Source: Boseongicola sp. SB0662_bin_57 (lineage in GTDB: Bacteria > Pseudomonadota > Alphaproteobacteria > Rhodobacterales > Rhodobacteraceae). From it: DNA of 11,618 nucleotides. Positions 1 through 7,180 of the stretch are shown piece after piece. The notes beneath the pieces were generated by a model that had not been told where the DNA came from, did not search any database, and was given only the letters and a program-made list of their open reading frames with translations. A program made the translations under genes and the position numbers. The DNA is taken from assembly GCA_009839535.1 (NCBI GenBank), contig VXPN01000206.1, positions 1 to 11,618 of the forward strand, written 5' to 3'. How positions within the stretch are numbered: the first letter of the stretch is position 1; each line of letters starts with the position of its first letter.

Positions 1-1935
1 GGATTCCTTGCGGCAACGGCCAGCTTTGCGGCGCTGCACCCGTTCTCCGCAAATGCCGCCGCCAATCAGGCTCACCTGCGGGTCATGGAGACCACCGACC
101 TTCATGTGCACATCTGGCCCTACGACTACTACGCCGACCGTGAGCGCGACACGATGGGCCTTGCACGCGCGGCCTCGATCGTGCGCGAGATCCGGTCGGA
201 AGCCACGAACTCGGTCCTCTACGACAACGGCGATTTCCTGCAGGGCAATCCAATGGGAGACTACATGGCCTACGAGCGGGGCATGAAGGACGGAGACATG
301 CACCCGATCATCACCGCGCTGAACACGCTGGAATTCGACGCATCGACGCTCGGCAATCACGAGTTCAACTACGGGCTCGACTTCCTGATGAAATCTCTTG
401 TCGGCGCCAATTTCCCGGTGATTTCCGCCAATGTCTCAAAGGAGCTCGGCGCCGATCCCACCAGGGACGTCACCTTGGTCCCGCCCTACGTCGTGATGGA
501 CAAGGAGATAGTCGACGGCATCGGGCAGGCGCACCAGATCAGGATCGGCCTGATCGGGTTCGTGCCGCCGCAGATCATGATGTGGGACCGTCGCCATCTG
601 GAGGGCAACGTGCACGCCCGCGACATCGTCGACGCCGCGAGGGCCTATGTCCCGGTGATGAAGGAGCAAGGTGCCGATGTCATCATCGCGCTGTCGCATT
701 CCGGCATCGGCGCGGCAAGGCATACCGAATTCATGGGCAACGCGTCGGTGCCGCTTGCCGCGGTCGAAGGCATTGATGCCGTGCTCTCAGGGCACCATCA
801 CAACGTGTTTCCTTCCGCGACCTACGAGGGCAGGCACGCCGTCGATGTGACCAACGGCACGATTCACGGCAAGCCCGCCGTCATGGCCGGATTCTGGGGC
901 TCCCATCTCGGGGTCATCGACCTGATGCTGGAGACTTCAGGTGGTGAATGGCGGGTTGTCGGCCACAGCTCCGAGGCGCGCCCGATCTCGAAGCGCAACG
1001 AGGATCGCTCGACAACGGCGCTTGTCGAAAGCGACCAGGCCGTTCTCGACAGCGTTGCCGACATGCATGACGCGACGCTTGCCTATGTTCGCCGCGCGGT
1101 CGGCAAGACTTCGGCCCCGCTCCACTCCTACTTTGCGCTCGTGGCCGATGATCCTTCGGTCCAGATCGTGTCAAGGGCGCAAGTCTGGTACGTGACGGAA
1201 ATGCTGAAGGGAACGGAGTTCGAAGGATTGCCGCTGCTTTCGGCTGCCGCACCCTTCAAGGCTGGCGGGCGCGGCGGCCCGGAGTACTACACCGACGTCC
1301 CGGTCGGTGACGTGGCCATAAAGAACGTGGCGGACCTGTATCTCTATCCCAACACCGTGCGGGCCGTGAAAGTAACTGGCCAGCAGGTCAAGGACTGGCT
1401 GGAACGATCGGCCGGCATCTTCAATCAGGTGACACCGGGCAAGTCCGGACAGCTTCTGCTGAACCCCGACTTCCCGTCCTACAACTTCGACGTCATCGAC
1501 GGCGTTCAGTACAAGATCGACCTGAGCCAGCCATCGAGGTTCGGTTCGCGCGGCGAACTGATTGCCCCCAGCGCCCATCGAATCGTGGACCTGACCTACA
1601 ATGGCCGGCCACTGGATCTGGAGGCGGAGTTCGTGATTGCCACCAACAACTACCGTGCGAGCGGTGGTGGCTACTTCCCAGGTGCCGATGGCTCGACCAT
1701 CGTGTTCGAGGCACCCGACACGAACCGGGACGTCATCGTGCGTTACATCGTTGATCAGGGAACCATTGACCCGGCGGCTGATGCCAACTGGTCGTTCAAG
1801 GAACTGCCAGGCACCTCCGTTCTGTTCGACACCGGACCGAAGAGCGTCGATGTCCTCTCGGACGTCAGGGACGTCAGAATCGAGCCTGCCGGTGAAGGCG
1901 AGGACGGCTTCGTTCGGTACCGCATCGATCTGTGA
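1..1935 (+). CDS. cpdB: Periplasmic 2',3'-cyclic-nucleotide 2'-phosphodiesterase/3'-nucleotidase, 5' end outside window
   Basis: The product hydrolyses 2',3'-cyclic nucleotides and then 3'-nucleotides in the periplasm, salvaging nucleosides and phosphate from RNA breakdown. The frame is open from base 1, so the start codon is off the edge; 644 residues are visible, close to the roughly 650 usual for CpdB. Numbering from base 1, residues 1-21 form a hydrophobic segment ending SANAAA, the back half of an export signal. The metallophosphoesterase domain follows with TTDLHVH (31-37), DNGD (75-78), GNHE (118-121), SHSG (His233) and GHHHN (264-268), which are the expected metal ligands. The C-terminal 5'-nucleotidase substrate domain runs from about 360, with YPNTVRAVKVTG and a conserved NNYRASGGG stretch. 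An internal ATG at 85 would remove the signal peptide and is not the real start. All key residues are present, so it should be active. It appears to be the core-genome flank of an accessory region. Confidence 0.95.
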   Translation, partial: GFLAATASFAALHPFSANAAANQAHLRVMETTDLHVHIWPYDYYADRERDTMGLARAASIVREIRSEATNSVLYDNGDFLQGNPMGDYMAYERGMKDGDMHPIITALNTLEFDASTLGNHEFNYGLDFLMKSLVGANFPVISANVSKELGADPTRDVTLVPPYVVMDKEIVDGIGQAHQIRIGLIGFVPPQIMMWDRRHLEGNVHARDIVDAARAYVPVMKEQGADVIIALSHSGIGAARHTEFMGNASVPLAAVEGIDAVLSGHHHNVFPSATYEGRHAVDVTNGTIHGKPAVMAGFWGSHLGVIDLMLETSGGEWRVVGHSSEARPISKRNEDRSTTALVESDQAVLDSVADMHDATLAYVRRAVGKTSAPLHSYFALVADDPSVQIVSRAQVWYVTEMLKGTEFEGLPLLSAAAPFKAGGRGGPEYYTDVPVGDVAIKNVADLYLYPNTVRAVKVTGQQVKDWLERSAGIFNQVTPGKSGQLLLNPDFPSYNFDVIDGVQYKIDLSQPSRFGSRGELIAPSAHRIVDLTYNGRPLDLEAEFVIATNNYRASGGGYFPGADGSTIVFEAPDTNRDVIVRYIVDQGTIDPAADANWSFKELPGTSVLFDTGPKSVDVLSDVRDVRIEPAGEGEDGFVRYRIDL

Positions 1936-2069
1936 TCAGTCCGTTGCGCGTCTGCCGAGTGCCGGTGTCCGACGAGGCGTCCGCAAGGCGAGCGCCGACC
2001 CTGTGCTTTTCCGAATCGGGGCTCCCGAGCACGGCCAATTTCTTGGCTTCATTTGACGACGCTTCCATC

Positions 2070-2095
2070 CTGGTGCCATGAAATGGCATCGCCAG
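2070..2095. repeat. Imperfect inverted repeat between cpdB and the MNT gene
   Basis: The 245-bp gap 1936-2180 holds one clear structure. Outer arms CTGG (2070-2073) and CCAG (2092-2095) enclose inner arms TGCCAT (2074-2079) and ATGGCA (2083-2088), with a GAA loop and a three-base bulge TCG. No T-run follows on either strand, so an intrinsic terminator is not supported. It could be a transcript hairpin for cpdB or an operator for the downstream gene. Apart from this hairpin I see nothing convincing in the gap. Confidence 0.35.
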
Positions 2096-2180
2096 ATTGT
2101 TGGCGAGTTCGCGCCTGAATCCTTTCTCCTGGTCGCCGATTTCGGGGATTGGAATGCCATCCAGATTTGGAAGGGCGAGC

Positions 2181-2516
2181 ATGGTACGGGTTGACGATGC
2201 GCTTTTGCGGCAGATGACTGCAGCCATCGTTGAGGCGGCTGATCCCGAGCAGGTGGTCCTTTTCGGTTCTCGATGCCGTGGAGACGCTGATGCGAACTCG
2301 GACGTGGATCTGGTGGTGGTCAAGGCGGAACCGTTCGGGACTGGGCGGGATCGTGGCGCCGAAGAGGCACGTCTTTGGCGCGCGCTCGCGAAATTTCACG
2401 TACCCAAGGATATCCTTGTCTATAGCGCTGACGAGGCCAACCGTTGGCGCGGCTCGCTGAATCATGTGCTCGCGCGCGCATTGCGCGAAGGCAGGGTGCT
2501 CTATGAACGACCCTGA
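2181..2516 (+). CDS. MNT-type minimal nucleotidyltransferase (antitoxin of a HEPN/MNT pair)
   Basis: This 111-aa protein is a minimal nucleotidyltransferase of the DNA polymerase beta superfamily. It shows the family signature FGSRCRGDADANSDVDL: GS at 29-30 and the catalytic D41-x-D43, with a likely third acidic residue D77 in VPKDILVY. In studied MntA/HepT-type pairs the MNT partner adenylylates its HEPN RNase toxin and silences it. The start at 2181 is chosen because GGAAGG (2169-2174) lies six bases upstream and the protein then begins at the usual point. In-frame ATGs upstream would add residues unlike the family. The stop overlaps the next start (ATGA, 2516), the normal antitoxin-toxin coupling. 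The toxin is broken, so this gene may be an orphan, or may act on another HEPN protein such as the HEPN/RES protein nearby; that last idea is speculation. Confidence 0.85.
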   Translation: MVRVDDALLRQMTAAIVEAADPEQVVLFGSRCRGDADANSDVDLVVVKAEPFGTGRDRGAEEARLWRALAKFHVPKDILVYSADEANRWRGSLNHVLARALREGRVLYERP

Positions 2517-2826
2517 TGATCGATTCTGAGCAGGCGCAGGAGCTCGCGGACGCGGCGGAGAGAGACATTTCGGCGCTTCGCGGCATGGGCGAAGCGACCA
2601 TGTTCGCAGACGAGATCTTCGGTTTCCATGTCCAGCAGGCTGCGGAGAAGCTGCTCAAGGCATGGCTTGCTTTGCGGGGAAGCCTACCCGCTGTCGCACG
2701 ATCTGGGATCTGGCGGCTCTGTTGGACATGTTGAGCGTCAGTGGGGCCGATGTCGCCGATTTCGATGAGTTGGTGGGCTACACAAAAGATCTTTTAGAGC
2801 GCGCAGCGATCAGCTTGGTGTCATGA
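2516..2826 (+). pseudogene. HEPN-domain toxin, frameshifted and 3'-shortened
   Basis: The first 50 or so codons read as a normal HEPN protein partnering an MNT antitoxin: MIDSEQAQELADAAERD, then FGFHVQQAAEKLLKAWLALR (35-54). The frame then reaches a stop at 2734 in non-homologous residues. The expected continuation is present in other frames: EAYPLSHDL from 2679 (shifted by one base), then WDLAALLDMLSV and DFDELVGYT from 2704 (shifted by one again), ending at a stop at 2824-2826. Two shifts within about 30 bases, and a tail that loses the usual C-terminal helix, indicate a decayed gene. A short stretch after 2790 in yet another frame (SDQLGV) may be a further piece of that tail. Family HEPN toxins are RNases; this copy should be inactive unless the shifts are sequencing errors. 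The start codon overlaps the MNT stop. Confidence 0.75.
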
Positions 2827-2920
2827 AACGTACTACGGTAAGGGACGGATCTCTGGAGTGTGGTTCAAATGGGCTCGCTAATCTGCGGGACCTTGCGAGC
2901 GCTGGAGGAGAGGGCCAGGC

Positions 2921-3835
2921 CTAACGGCCAATGAATCTGTCCCTGTGCCACTCAATGTAGGCAGAATGTGGCCATAGCTTCTCGTCTTCGGGCAAGTGGA
3001 TTCGCGTGACTTGGTTGGAAAACAGATCTTGGAATCTACGCGGGACTCTGTTGTGTGCCACGAGCAGACTGTAATCGTCCCTTAGACTGATGAGATGGCG
3101 ATCGAAGAGCCAATGGCATGTGGCTGATAGCGCAATGCCGTTGGGAACGATATCGGGTCCATCGTGTTTGACAGCGCGAATGTGCGCAGCTTGAACCTCT
3201 GCCTTGCCACCGCCGTTCACGATCCGCAGTCCGGTCACGGCGCAGGTTTCCTTGTACGCGGTTACAACGGAACGCCGGAACACCCAATCTCTCAGAGGAC
3301 GGTTCGCCAGGATTCCGACAATTTGGCGCTTCTGCACCTCCGGTGCTGCTGTCACGAACGATTTGAGGATTTGGTCAGCTTCAGATTTTCCATGATCGAG
3401 TCGGTGAGGGTTCGCTTCGTGCAAAGTGTCAGCAAGTCCTGCGAACGTGATCTCGGCAAACTCTTCCTCAGAAATTGTTCTGACGGACTTTCCTTGGAGA
3501 GCGACTCCGATGTTTGCAGGATTGGTGACCGAGTTGAGTCGGTCCTCGTAGTACTGCGTGCCCCTTTTTAGCGGGACGACTTGGTCGAATTCCAGGTAGT
3601 CGGTGACGCGGGCGTAGGAGGACTTCCCTGGACTGGATGGATCGGGTTCAATGCCACTGACCCGGGCTACGGCGACGTACCCTTGACGACCTCCGCCGCG
3701 GCGAGATTCTCGAAAGATGATCCAGTCCTTTTCTATGCGCTCGGCTTCTGCAAGGTACTTGTTTGGGAAGTGGTAGCGACGGCTGATGTCGTCGTCATAC
3801 GCGGTGTCGGGGCGGGTGTCGAAAACGCCATTCAT
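2921..3835 (-). CDS. HNH endonuclease with extra N-terminal domain (putative restriction-type nuclease)
   Basis: A 304-aa protein with a C-terminal HNH nuclease module of the HNH_2 type. RRSVVTAYKETCAVTG (187-202) starts the module. QAAHI (His218) supplies the first histidine, and the segment GP(226-227), NGIAL (232-236), H241, LFD (243-245) gives the characteristic N...H...FD arrangement. Residues about 10-105 form a separate domain: AYDD, YHFPNKYL, DWIIFRESRRGGGRQGYVAVARV, then YARVTDYLEFD. It resembles the N-terminal half of HNH proteins annotated as restriction endonucleases. I infer a substrate-recognition role, possibly of the PUA/EVE kind that reads modified bases, without proof. The ATG at 3835 has AAGG eight bases upstream. 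It lies 144 bp behind the HEPN/RES gene on the same strand, so cotranscription is likely, though a weak TTGCAC-16-TAGTAC promoter (3894-3867) could also serve it. No methyltransferase is nearby, so a classical restriction-modification pair is not supported. Confidence 0.8.
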   Translation of the reverse strand: MNGVFDTRPDTAYDDDISRRYHFPNKYLAEAERIEKDWIIFRESRRGGGRQGYVAVARVSGIEPDPSSPGKSSYARVTDYLEFDQVVPLKRGTQYYEDRLNSVTNPANIGVALQGKSVRTISEEEFAEITFAGLADTLHEANPHRLDHGKSEADQILKSFVTAAPEVQKRQIVGILANRPLRDWVFRRSVVTAYKETCAVTGLRIVNGGGKAEVQAAHIRAVKHDGPDIVPNGIALSATCHWLFDRHLISLRDDYSLLVAHNRVPRRFQDLFSNQVTRIHLPEDEKLWPHSAYIEWHRDRFIGR

Positions 3836-3979
3836 GGACTTGCCTTGGCTGCCGAACAGGGAGTGTGTACTAGATCATTCTTCGAGACGTGCAATGGCAT
3901 TCTCAGCCGAGTAGCGGCAGAGGGGAAGGAAGCAGGCGGACATCGATACATGACGAAATCGAAGCTGTTCGTCTGCAAT

Positions 3980-5260
3980 TCACACCCACTCGAATGGTTG
4001 CGGCGTCTGCCTGGCCCAGTCATCCGCTTCTCGCGCAGTTACCTCCCGCTCGACCCGATCCACAAGCTTGATCCAGCGGTCCGCGCATTCAAAGGTCGGT
4101 CTTGCGGGCGGATCCTTCGTGCCAACCAGATTGGCCTGCGAAGCGAACAACACCAGGGAGGTCTTGCCTTGATGCCGCGCGCTTTGGTACCGGATTCCAT
4201 CAAGGGGCTGTCCCTCGTGCCGGAATTCCGTCCGAACGAATTCTGTGACCACTTGGGGCGGGACGTATTCGACATGGACGCTACGGTCGCCGGCGATAGG
4301 CATCGACAGTTCCGCCGCGAAGTAATTCAGGAAGATCAGCGGTGGTCGAGGGTGGAATTCGAGGGTATCCGGGATCTGCTCGAAAATGCTTGGCATCCTC
4401 GGGATGCGCGAAAGATCCAGTATCCGCATCTCCCTCAGTGTCCGAAATTCCCCGACGGCGTAGCGATCGGCTTCGTGCTTCGGAATGCCGACAACCTCCC
4501 GAAGCGCCGTTTCCGGCTCTTCGCTGACGTAGAACATCACGATGCCGGGCGGGCTCATCCGGTTGGCGACGGTCGCCTTGTCGCGCGGCGGCGGACCGAG
4601 TTCGTCCGGGGTCCAGTAGCGTTCCGCGGGTTTCTGGCGCCGTGCGCGAAAGAGCGGGCGGTTCGCCGGCACAGTTGAGATAAGCTCGAATCTTTCGCAC
4701 CAGTCCGCGAGCTCTCGCAACAAGGCGGAAGGGCTGAACAGTTCATGACCTTCGGGTTCGCGCAGGAAGAAGTAGCGCCTGTCATGCTTGATCAATTCAC
4801 AGAACGCATCCCAGCTGTAGTTCAGCCTTTCATCTTGGCTCAGGGAATAGGGGTAGGGTCGGCACCACAGGCGATTTTCCAATCCGTTGCGCAGCGCCTC
4901 CATCAACTTGCCTTCGTCGTCATTCGGCAGGTCCCCGACGTGCATTTCCATCAGTTCACTCGTCGTCCAGGTCTTGTCCATGTAGTCGCCGGCCTCGCGG
5001 TCGTACGTCAGGACGTTCTCCGGGGTATCGTATTCGCTGGCAATGCACTCGGTTATGTAGATCAGGACTTCGACTAGCGATGTTCCAATGGGCTCGGCCG
5101 TCTTCGCCCCACAAAACGTACAAGCATTCTGGCTGGCTTCACCTTCAACGAATCCACGCAGGCCCTCGTCGTCAAAGCACCGTGCGCAAACGTACTCATT
5201 TGCGTACGCCTGCGGATTGCCGCCCCCCAAACGCTCTTGCACGTTCTTCCAATGGCCCAT
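3980..5260 (-). CDS. Zinc-ribbon/HEPN/RES domain protein (putative NAD+-targeting toxin-like protein)
   Basis: This 426-aa protein combines three parts. Residues 25-50 form a treble of cysteine pairs, CARC (25-28) and CTFC (47-50), suggesting a zinc ribbon. Residues about 55-185 match the N-terminal HEPN region found in front of large RES proteins, with NRLWC and FCELIKHDRRYFFL. The C-terminal RES domain starts near 199: R205 in PLFRAR, NRMSPPGI (233-240) leading to YVSEEPETALREV with E255, and S360 in DGIRYQSAR. These are the Arg, Glu and Ser that name the fold. Small RES toxins of Xre/RES modules deplete NAD+; whether this larger class does the same is inference. The start at 5260 is chosen because homology-like sequence begins there (MGHWKNV). 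The frame stays open to 5887, but the extra 209 codons look non-coding. It lies upstream of the HNH gene. No Xre-type antitoxin is adjacent. Confidence 0.8.
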   Translation of the reverse strand: MGHWKNVQERLGGGNPQAYANEYVCARCFDDEGLRGFVEGEASQNACTFCGAKTAEPIGTSLVEVLIYITECIASEYDTPENVLTYDREAGDYMDKTWTTSELMEMHVGDLPNDDEGKLMEALRNGLENRLWCRPYPYSLSQDERLNYSWDAFCELIKHDRRYFFLREPEGHELFSPSALLRELADWCERFELISTVPANRPLFRARRQKPAERYWTPDELGPPPRDKATVANRMSPPGIVMFYVSEEPETALREVVGIPKHEADRYAVGEFRTLREMRILDLSRIPRMPSIFEQIPDTLEFHPRPPLIFLNYFAAELSMPIAGDRSVHVEYVPPQVVTEFVRTEFRHEGQPLDGIRYQSARHQGKTSLVLFASQANLVGTKDPPARPTFECADRWIKLVDRVEREVTAREADDWARQTPQPFEWV

Positions 5261-5865
5261 GCTTCTCTTGCTCTCCCATTCCAAATTCTCTGAGCGACTG
5301 TATTGATTTCGGGCGGTTGAGTGAACCGGTGGACAGCCGTGGTCTTTCCTGTGGCTGACATGTCCGCCTGCGAGGAAATTGCGGTGCTGGGACACGATGT
5401 TCGAGACCGCGGGCGATCGCAGAACTGTCAGTTTCGGAGGCGTCTTGTCCGAAGGCGCACGGGTGTAGATGGCCGTGCGCCGTGTGCAAGCGGCCTGAGC
5501 TTCGGCGCAGGTGACGCTGCAGGGATCCGCAGCGAGACTCCTGCAGGCAAGGCTGCGGTTCCTGCCTTCTCGGACATCGGTGCAATCCCCTCCTATCGCG
5601 GTCAGGTCGCCTCGCTGTACGTGAGCAACTCCGGCACCCGGCTTCGGAGCCTCCGCTATTCCGAACGACCGCTCCTGTCTGCCGAATCGGCTGGGGCGCC
5701 CCGGACTGAGCACAACCCTCTCCCCGAGGCAGTCCTCCACCTTTTCGGCCTCATTCTTGCCGGCGTCGGTCCAACGGTGTGCAGCGTTGAGGCCGTTTCC
5801 TGCGCCGCCGCCCTGCGTTGGACGTCCTTGATTGCGATGAGGGTCGTGGATAGACAACAAAGCGG
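5261..5865. other. Divergent intergenic region without a convincing gene
   Basis: This stretch separates the minus-strand HEPN/RES gene from the plus-strand ATPase operon. Both strands have long open frames (minus, continuing the RES frame to 5887; plus, 5321-5869), but their translations are rich in Arg, Ser, Pro and Cys, lack recognisable motifs and have no good ribosome sites, as expected for open frames in GC-rich DNA. One inverted repeat is visible, CTGCAGG (5517-5523) with CCTGCAG (5540-5546). The region could carry a long leader for the RES gene, a small RNA or a decayed gene; none of these is demonstrated. Confidence 0.45.
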
Positions 5866-5899
5866 TTGACATCAGAATAGTTGACAACTAATTTGTTGT
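5855..5899. promoter_or_regulatory. Candidate operator cluster: repeated CAAC/GTTG half-sites
   Basis: Two sites of the form CAAC-N6-GTTG occur at 5855-5868 and 5885-5898, exactly 30 bp (about three helical turns) apart. Between them lie the direct repeat GTTGACA at 5865-5871 and 5880-5886, and the odd palindrome TAGTTG-A-CAACTA (5878-5890). The right-hand site extends to a 16-bp palindrome (5884-5899) with one mismatched pair. Such stacked half-sites are typical of operators bound by several regulator dimers, for example of the MarR or TetR kind. No small regulator gene is in the window; the winged-helix parts of the downstream ATPases could bind here, which is speculation. Confidence 0.5.
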
Positions 5900-5909
5900 G
5901 TACCAAAAT
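5866..5909 (+). promoter_or_regulatory. Candidate promoter(s) for the two-ATPase operon
   Basis: Two perfect -35 hexamers TTGACA lie at 5866-5871 and 5881-5886. The second is followed, 17 bases on, by CAAAAT (5904-5909), a 4/6 match to a -10 box. The first has only the poor TAATTT (5889-5894) at the same spacing. The stretch is locally AT-rich against GC-rich surroundings and sits 36 bases upstream of the first ATPase start. Both -35 boxes lie inside the half-site cluster, so a bound repressor would block polymerase. Transcription start sites are not known. Confidence 0.5.
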
Positions 5910-5935
5910 GCGCTTGCGCGTTCGATGCGGTCGTC

Positions 5936-5940
5936 GGAGG
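5936..5940 (+). promoter_or_regulatory. Ribosome binding site of the first ATPase gene
   Basis: GGAGG lies four bases before the ATG at 5945. It fixes this start over the ATG at 5909, which is in another frame. Confidence 0.7.
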
Positions 5941-5944
5941 ACAG

Positions 5945-7180
5945 ATGCGTTCATCTACAGGTCGCTGGGTAACAGGAAACGACTTCTTTGGCCGCGATGC
6001 GGAGCTGGCCGTGTTGAACACCCGGGTTCGGGAGCGCAATCATGTGTTGCTGACCGGGCAGCGCAGGATGGGCAAGACCAGTCTCGCACGTGAGCTCGGG
6101 CGGCGTCTCCAAGCGGACGGGTGGAACTTCCTATTCGTGGACGTTGAGGAGGCGCAGCGAGCGGAGGACGTGGTGGCGCTGGTCGCGCAACAAGCGCACG
6201 GCCTCGTGGGACGGTCATCCCGGCTTCGCGATGCGGTCAGGCGCTGGGTCGACAACGTGGAGGAAATTGGTGCCTTCGATTTGAGGCTGAAGCTGCGCGC
6301 CGACCTGAACGCAGCTAACTGGCGCCGGCGGGGAGAGGAACTCCTCGAGGCCTGCGTGGAGCCGTCGCAGCCTCTTCTCGTCGTTCTCGACGAGTTGCCC
6401 ATCTTCCTGTTGCGAGTGTTGGGCGATGGCGCAGGACGCGCGGAGGTGGACGCCTTTCTCAGTTGGCAGCGCGGGGTGGCGCAAGCATTGGGCGACCGCC
6501 CATTCACGCTGTTGGTTTCCGGCAGCATCGGCCTGGTTCCACTGGTGTCTCGACTGGGATTGCCGGATCGCGTGAATCACTTCAGCAATTTCCGCCTGGG
6601 GCCTTGGGACCGGGACACATGCTGTGCCTGTCTTCGTCGACTTTCGGAAACGCATGGTGTTGGCATGGAGCCAGCCGTGCCGCAGGCGGTCTACGCCAGG
6701 CTGGGGGTCGGCATACCGCACCATGTGCAGTCGTTCTTCGCGCACCTGCGGGAAGACGCGTTGATCGGAGGTCGAGGCGAGATCCTGTTGGAGGCAGTCG
6801 ACCGCGTATACCGCGAATCGCTGCTTGGCCCCTGGGGCCAAAACGACTTGTTCCACTATGAGACCCGGCTGCGGGAAGCGCTGGACGACCAAGCCTTCCG
6901 GGTCGCCCTCGAGGTGCTTACGGAGGCTGCTGCTGTTGGCGCGTTCACCGTGCACGCAGCAAAGCGGCTACAGGAACGCCTCGCTGCGCTCGATGGTGAC
7001 AGCCCCGACTCGATAGCCCACGTCGTCACCGTTCTGGTACATGACGGCTATCTGACAGAAAACGACGACCGATCCTACTCGTTCCCTTCCAGGCTGCTAG
7101 GTGACTGGTGGGCCGCGCGCTTCGGAAGCGACCATCGGCCTCTTGACCCCAAAGCCGGAACGACGAGAGGGGGACAATGA
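5945..7180 (+). CDS. AAA family ATPase, archaeal-type/ORC-like, with C-terminal winged-helix region
   Basis: A 411-aa cytoplasmic P-loop ATPase. The N-terminal box FFGRDAEL (14-21) precedes Walker A GQRRMGKTS (38-46). Walker B is LLVVLDELP with D149-E150, and LLVSGS (190-194) is a sensor-like strand. The segment GVGIPHHVQSFF (about 258-269) corresponds to the GG(I/V)P-type motif in the lid of archaeal-type ATPases (ATPase_2/COG1672-like). Residues about 300-400 look like a winged-helix end, finishing HDGYLTENDDRSYSFPSRLLGDWW. Proteins of this build couple ATP binding to oligomerisation or DNA/partner binding, including STAND-like defence proteins; the exact role here is unknown. It is the first gene of an operon, with a strong ribosome site, and overlaps the next start by four bases (ATGA). 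No effector domain is fused to it. The catalytic residues look intact. Confidence 0.8.
   Translation: MRSSTGRWVTGNDFFGRDAELAVLNTRVRERNHVLLTGQRRMGKTSLARELGRRLQADGWNFLFVDVEEAQRAEDVVALVAQQAHGLVGRSSRLRDAVRRWVDNVEEIGAFDLRLKLRADLNAANWRRRGEELLEACVEPSQPLLVVLDELPIFLLRVLGDGAGRAEVDAFLSWQRGVAQALGDRPFTLLVSGSIGLVPLVSRLGLPDRVNHFSNFRLGPWDRDTCCACLRRLSETHGVGMEPAVPQAVYARLGVGIPHHVQSFFAHLREDALIGGRGEILLEAVDRVYRESLLGPWGQNDLFHYETRLREALDDQAFRVALEVLTEAAAVGAFTVHAAKRLQERLAALDGDSPDSIAHVVTVLVHDGYLTENDDRSYSFPSRLLGDWWAARFGSDHRPLDPKAGTTRGGQ

Noticed and set aside
1874..2323. 149-codon minus-strand open frame between cpdB and the MNT gene
   Set aside because: It overlaps the ends of both confident plus-strand genes and shows no motif, though part of it (LPNLDGIPIPEIG) reads protein-like.
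2857..2890. GGTTCAAAT resembling a tRNA T-arm
   Set aside because: No acceptor, D or anticodon arms can be formed around it.
2916..2930. GGCC-TAAC-GGCC as a terminator at the end of the HNH gene
   Set aside because: Only a 4-bp stem overlapping the stop codon, and no T-run.
3581..4678. 365-codon plus-strand open frame antisense to the HEPN/RES gene
   Set aside because: It lies opposite a gene with clear RES motifs and its translation shows no domain; it is a GC-driven shadow.
5321..5869. 182-codon plus-strand open frame in the divergent region
   Set aside because: No recognisable domain, no good ribosome site, and composition like a shadow frame.
5261..5887. N-terminal extension of the HEPN/RES protein by 209 residues
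   Set aside because: The family-like sequence begins at the ATG at 5260. The extension is low-quality, motif-free sequence and overlaps the promoter of the opposite operon.
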